The translations under genes and the position numbers were made by a program. This document shows positions 5,369-7,092 of a stretch of 7,092 nt of DNA, piece by piece (position 1 is the stretch's first letter; each line of letters begins with the position of its first letter). Source of the DNA: Oscillospiraceae bacterium. GTDB lineage: Bacteria > Bacillota > Clostridia > Oscillospirales > Ruminococcaceae. Below the pieces are notes generated by a model, which worked only from the letters and a program-made list of their open reading frames with translations, was not told the DNA's origin and ran no database searches. Where the stretch lies: the NCBI GenBank assembly GCA_017828835.1, contig JAGAEK010000109.1:1-7092 (forward strand), in the 5' to 3' direction.

Positions 5369-6295
5369 TTACAGTTGGAAATTTGTCGCATGGAGATCGT
5401 AAGGCGTCATCTGGTATACGAAATAGTTGAGCCAGTTAGAGAACAAAAGGTTCGCGTGGGATCTCCAGGTATGGAGAGGCGGTTTTGAGGGATCGTCGTC
5501 CGGAAAATAATTTTTCGGGATACTTATGTCGAGACCTTTATCGCGATCTCTGAAATATTCGTTCGCGAGAGTGTTGGCATCATATTCGAAATGGCCGGTG
5601 ATAAAGAAACGGCGGTTATGCTGCGAAGCGATAATAGTCGGGCCGGCCTCGGGGGAAGTTACAAGTGTCTGGAGAGTACCTACTTTATCAAGATCGCTTT
5701 GTAATATTTCGGTATGGCGGGAGTGAGGCGCCGAAAAACGGTCATTGAAACCGCGGACGAGCGGATGAGTCGGAGTCAATACGGCATGGTCAAACAGACC
5801 GAAACGTTTTTCTTCGAGAGAATGTTTCGGAACGCCGTAGTGGAAATAAAGTCCGGCTTGAGCGCCCCAGCAGATATGCAGCGTGGAATAAACGTTGGTG
5901 CGTGACCATTGCATTATCCGGCAAAGTTCGTCCCAATAGTCGACCTCTTCAAATTCGAGGTGTTCGATCGGAGCGCCGGTTATAATAAGTCCGTCGAATT
6001 TTTCATTTTTGATTTCGTCAAAAGTTTTATAAAATTTAAGCAAATGTTCGGACGGAGTGTTTTTTGAAGTGTAACTAGCAGTCTGCAAGAGTTCGATTTC
6101 TATCTGCAGAGGAGAGTTGCCGAGAAGACGCAGAAGCTGGGTCTCGGTTTCGATTTTTTTGGGCATAAGATTAAGTATTGCGATACGGAGCGGTCGAATA
6201 TCCTGATGCTCCGCACGAAACCGGTGAATTATGAATACGTTTTCCTGTTCAAGGATTTTGGCGGCCGGAAGAGAATCGGCAATTTTAATAGGCAT
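5369..6295 (-). CDS. metAA: Homoserine O-acetyltransferase (MetA family)
   Basis: This cytoplasmic enzyme activates homoserine for methionine synthesis. The 308-residue product is full length. The catalytic residues sit at their canonical numbers: Cys142 in HICWGAQAG, His235 and Glu237 in TGHFEYD. Acyl-donor choice in the MetA family depends on residue 111, where Gly favours succinyl-CoA and Glu favours acetyl-CoA; here GAPIEHLEF places Glu at 111, so acetyl-CoA is predicted and the product is O-acetylhomoserine. Other family marks are LNLMPKKIETETQLLRLLGN (41-60) and APHSRHTE (189-196). The N-terminus MPIKIADSLPA is the usual one, and an in-frame TGA just upstream fixes the ATG at 6295. The nearest Shine-Dalgarno (AAAGGA) is 14 nt away, longer than usual. 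It is a single-gene unit between its own promoter and the terminator at 5266-5300. No riboswitch or T-box is visible in the short leader. Confidence 0.97.
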   Translation of the reverse strand: MPIKIADSLPAAKILEQENVFIIHRFRAEHQDIRPLRIAILNLMPKKIETETQLLRLLGNSPLQIEIELLQTASYTSKNTPSEHLLKFYKTFDEIKNEKFDGLIITGAPIEHLEFEEVDYWDELCRIMQWSRTNVYSTLHICWGAQAGLYFHYGVPKHSLEEKRFGLFDHAVLTPTHPLVRGFNDRFSAPHSRHTEILQSDLDKVGTLQTLVTSPEAGPTIIASQHNRRFFITGHFEYDANTLANEYFRDRDKGLDISIPKNYFPDDDPSKPPLHTWRSHANLLFSNWLNYFVYQMTPYDLHATNFQL

Positions 6296-6352
6296 TGATC
6301 AAATTACAATCCTTTCGTATATAATAATGTAAGAAATAGGATGCAAATTAAA

Positions 6353-6381
6353 ATTATACGAATATTTTACTATATAAAAAC
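6353..6381 (-). promoter_or_regulatory. Candidate metAA promoter
   Basis: A perfect TATAAT reads leftward at 6358-6353, with a poor -35 (GTTTTT, 6381-6376) at 17 nt. Transcription would begin near 6346 and give a leader of about 50 nt that includes the AAAGGA site. A second possibility is TTGCAT (6346-6341) with TATATA (6323-6318) at 17 nt, but that start would fall inside the ribosome binding site. Everything here is AT-rich, so chance matches are easy. Confidence 0.4.
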
Positions 6382-6437
6382 TGAAAACGCAAGGATATAT
6401 TAGATAAAAGATAAGTAAAAACAATGTGTTTTTTGTT

Positions 6438-6490
6438 AAAAAAACCGATATAAAAAAATAGTAAAAAAAAAGTCCAAAAAAGTAAAAAAA
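6438..6490 (+). promoter_or_regulatory. A-tract (UP-element-like) region of the rRNA promoter
   Basis: Five A-tracts of 6-9 bases (6438-6444, 6452-6458, 6463-6471, 6476-6481, 6484-6490) precede the rRNA promoter, with centres 8-14 bases apart, close to helical phase. Such tracts bend DNA and bind the RNA polymerase alpha C-terminal domain upstream of strong rRNA promoters. The tracts are seen directly; their effect is inferred. A short AT-rich inverted repeat (GTTTTTT at 6428-6434, AAAAAAC at 6439-6445) overlaps the first tract. Confidence 0.6.
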
Positions 6491-6494
6491 GGTG

Positions 6495-6524
6495 TTGACA
6501 ATGGTAGAAGAGGTGTGATAAGAT
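6495..6524 (+). promoter_or_regulatory. rRNA operon promoter
   Basis: A consensus -35 TTGACA (6495-6500) is followed after 18 nt by TAAGAT (6519-6524), preceded by an extended -10 TGA (6516-6518). A GATAAT at 6522-6527 is an alternative -10 with a long spacer. Transcription should start near 6531, about 226 nt before 16S. The A-tracts immediately upstream and the position fit a strong rRNA promoter. Confidence 0.75.
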
Positions 6525-6608
6525 AATAGAGCTGTCGCGAAGAGGCAGGAAGAAGGAAGCAGCTGAAAAGGCTGAGAACCGGGAAAGTTTTTTTGCGGGA
6601 GCAGAAGG

Positions 6609-6626
6609 ACCTTGAAAATTGAACAA
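6609..6626 (+). promoter_or_regulatory. boxA-like antitermination element
   Basis: ACCTTGAAAATTGAACAA matches the CTTTGAAAACTGAAC-type sequence found in Firmicutes rRNA leaders, where boxA RNA binds NusB/NusE (S10) so that polymerase reads through the long rRNA operon. It lies about 130 nt before 16S, a normal position. Confidence 0.6.
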
Positions 6627-6728
6627 CGACGAAAGAGACCCTATAAGAAAATTCACAAGAGTTTTGAAAAAGAATACGTTAGCAAGTAATTTTTATGAAG
6701 CTAAGGTAAACGAATAATAATGGATGTT

Positions 6729-6745
6729 AGCTGCGGGGAGCGGCT
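6729..6745 (+). other. Stem-loop just before 16S rRNA
   Basis: AGCTGC (6729-6734) pairs with GCGGCT (6740-6745) around GGGGA, with one G-U pair. It lies about 11 nt before the expected 16S 5' end and may be part of the leader fold used in 5' maturation. Confidence 0.4.
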
Positions 6746-6756
6746 GATATATAGAA

Positions 6757-7092
6757 ATTATTAAGAGATTGATCCTGGCTCAGGACGAACGCTGGCGGCG
6801 CGCTTAACACCTGCCAGTCGAACGGGAGAGATACTTGGAAGCCTTCGGGCGGAAGAGTAAGGATCCAGTGGCGAACGGGTGAGTAACACGTGAGCAACCT
6901 GCCTGTCAGGGCGGGATAACGTTGGGAAACTGACGCTAATACCGCATGACATATGCTGATGGCATCATAAGCATATCAAAGGAGAGATCCGCTGACAGAT
7001 GGGCTCGCGGCCAATTAGGTAGTTGGTGAGGTAACGGCCCACCAAGCCGACGATTGGTAGCCGGACTGAGAGGTTGGACGGCCACATTGGGA
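6757..7092 (+). rRNA. rrs: 16S ribosomal RNA, 5' part
   Basis: The gene is recognised by GATTGATCCTGGCTCAG followed by GACGAACGCTGGCGGCG (helix 1 and the 5' domain), then GTGGCGAACGGGTGAGTAAC, CTAATACCGCATGA, GATGGGCTCGCGGCC, and TAGTTGGTGAGGTAACGGC to GACTGAGAGG. About 336 nt are present, covering V1 and V2; the right edge cuts it before the 357-region. The 5' end is placed by counting back from the 27F site and is accurate to a few bases. The base at 6768, inside the 27F site, is A where almost all bacteria have U. The V1/V2 pattern suggests Clostridia. Confidence 0.98.

Larger units (their letters stand above)
6531..6756 (+). ncRNA. 5' leader of the rRNA operon transcript
   Basis: This stretch has no credible gene. 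It is the transcribed leader removed during rRNA maturation. It contains a boxA-like element at 6609-6626 and a small stem-loop at 6729-6745, and it should hold the 5' strand of the long RNase III stem around 16S; the partner strand lies beyond the window, so that pairing cannot be checked here. The 6300-6530 part of the intergenic region upstream holds only the promoters and A-tracts. Confidence 0.7.

Noticed and set aside
6295..6325. Plus-strand TTGATC (6295) and TATAAT (6320) as an upstream tandem rRNA promoter
   Set aside because: The spacer is 19 nt, the -35 overlaps the metAA start codon and the AT-rich setting makes chance matches likely.
6354..6656. Minus-strand 100-codon open frame across the rRNA promoter and leader
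   Set aside because: It is rich in Phe/Leu from A-tracts, has no family resemblance and lies over the rRNA promoter, boxA and leader on the opposite strand.
6761..6952. Minus-strand open frame inside 16S rRNA
   Set aside because: It is antisense to clearly recognisable 16S rRNA sequence.

Overview
The window joins a phage head-morphogenesis operon (left, minus strand), a methionine-biosynthesis gene (minus strand) and the start of a ribosomal RNA operon (right, plus strand). The first ~336 nt of the 16S rRNA, the AGGAGG-type ribosome binding sites and the acetyl-type MetA all point to an anaerobic Firmicute of class Clostridia. The 16S has the general look of gut Oscillospirales or a related order, but I cannot place it further by eye.

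Phage region, read from right to left in transcription order: a small Cys-rich ORF with no standard start codon (5217-5014), a very short terminase small subunit (5033-4800), a PBSX-type terminase large subunit (4803-3571), an A118-type portal (3515-2175), a GP20-like scaffold (2172-1711), an HK97-fold major capsid protein (1677-784), a head-tail connector (754-401) and a minor structural protein that starts with TTG at 394 and runs off the left edge. Genes overlap or are separated by 2-55 nt, so this is one operon that would make and fill a head. All six complete core head genes look intact. No integrase, repressor, lysis or replication gene lies between this operon and the host gene.

Host region: a transcription terminator able to work in both directions (5266-5300) separates the phage operon from metAA (6295-5369), homoserine O-acetyltransferase. 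A 461-nt AT-rich intergenic region (6296-6756) holds back-to-back control signals: a likely metAA promoter facing left, then A-tracts, a TTGACA promoter and a boxA-bearing leader for the rRNA operon facing right. The 16S gene begins near 6757 and is cut by the right edge.

The main point for a second look is that a compact head operon sits immediately behind the terminator of a housekeeping gene, next to an rRNA operon, with a terminase small subunit that lacks the usual N-terminal DNA-binding half. This could be the edge of an ordinary prophage, a decaying remnant, or a domesticated, gene-transfer-agent-like particle cluster. The window alone cannot decide between these.
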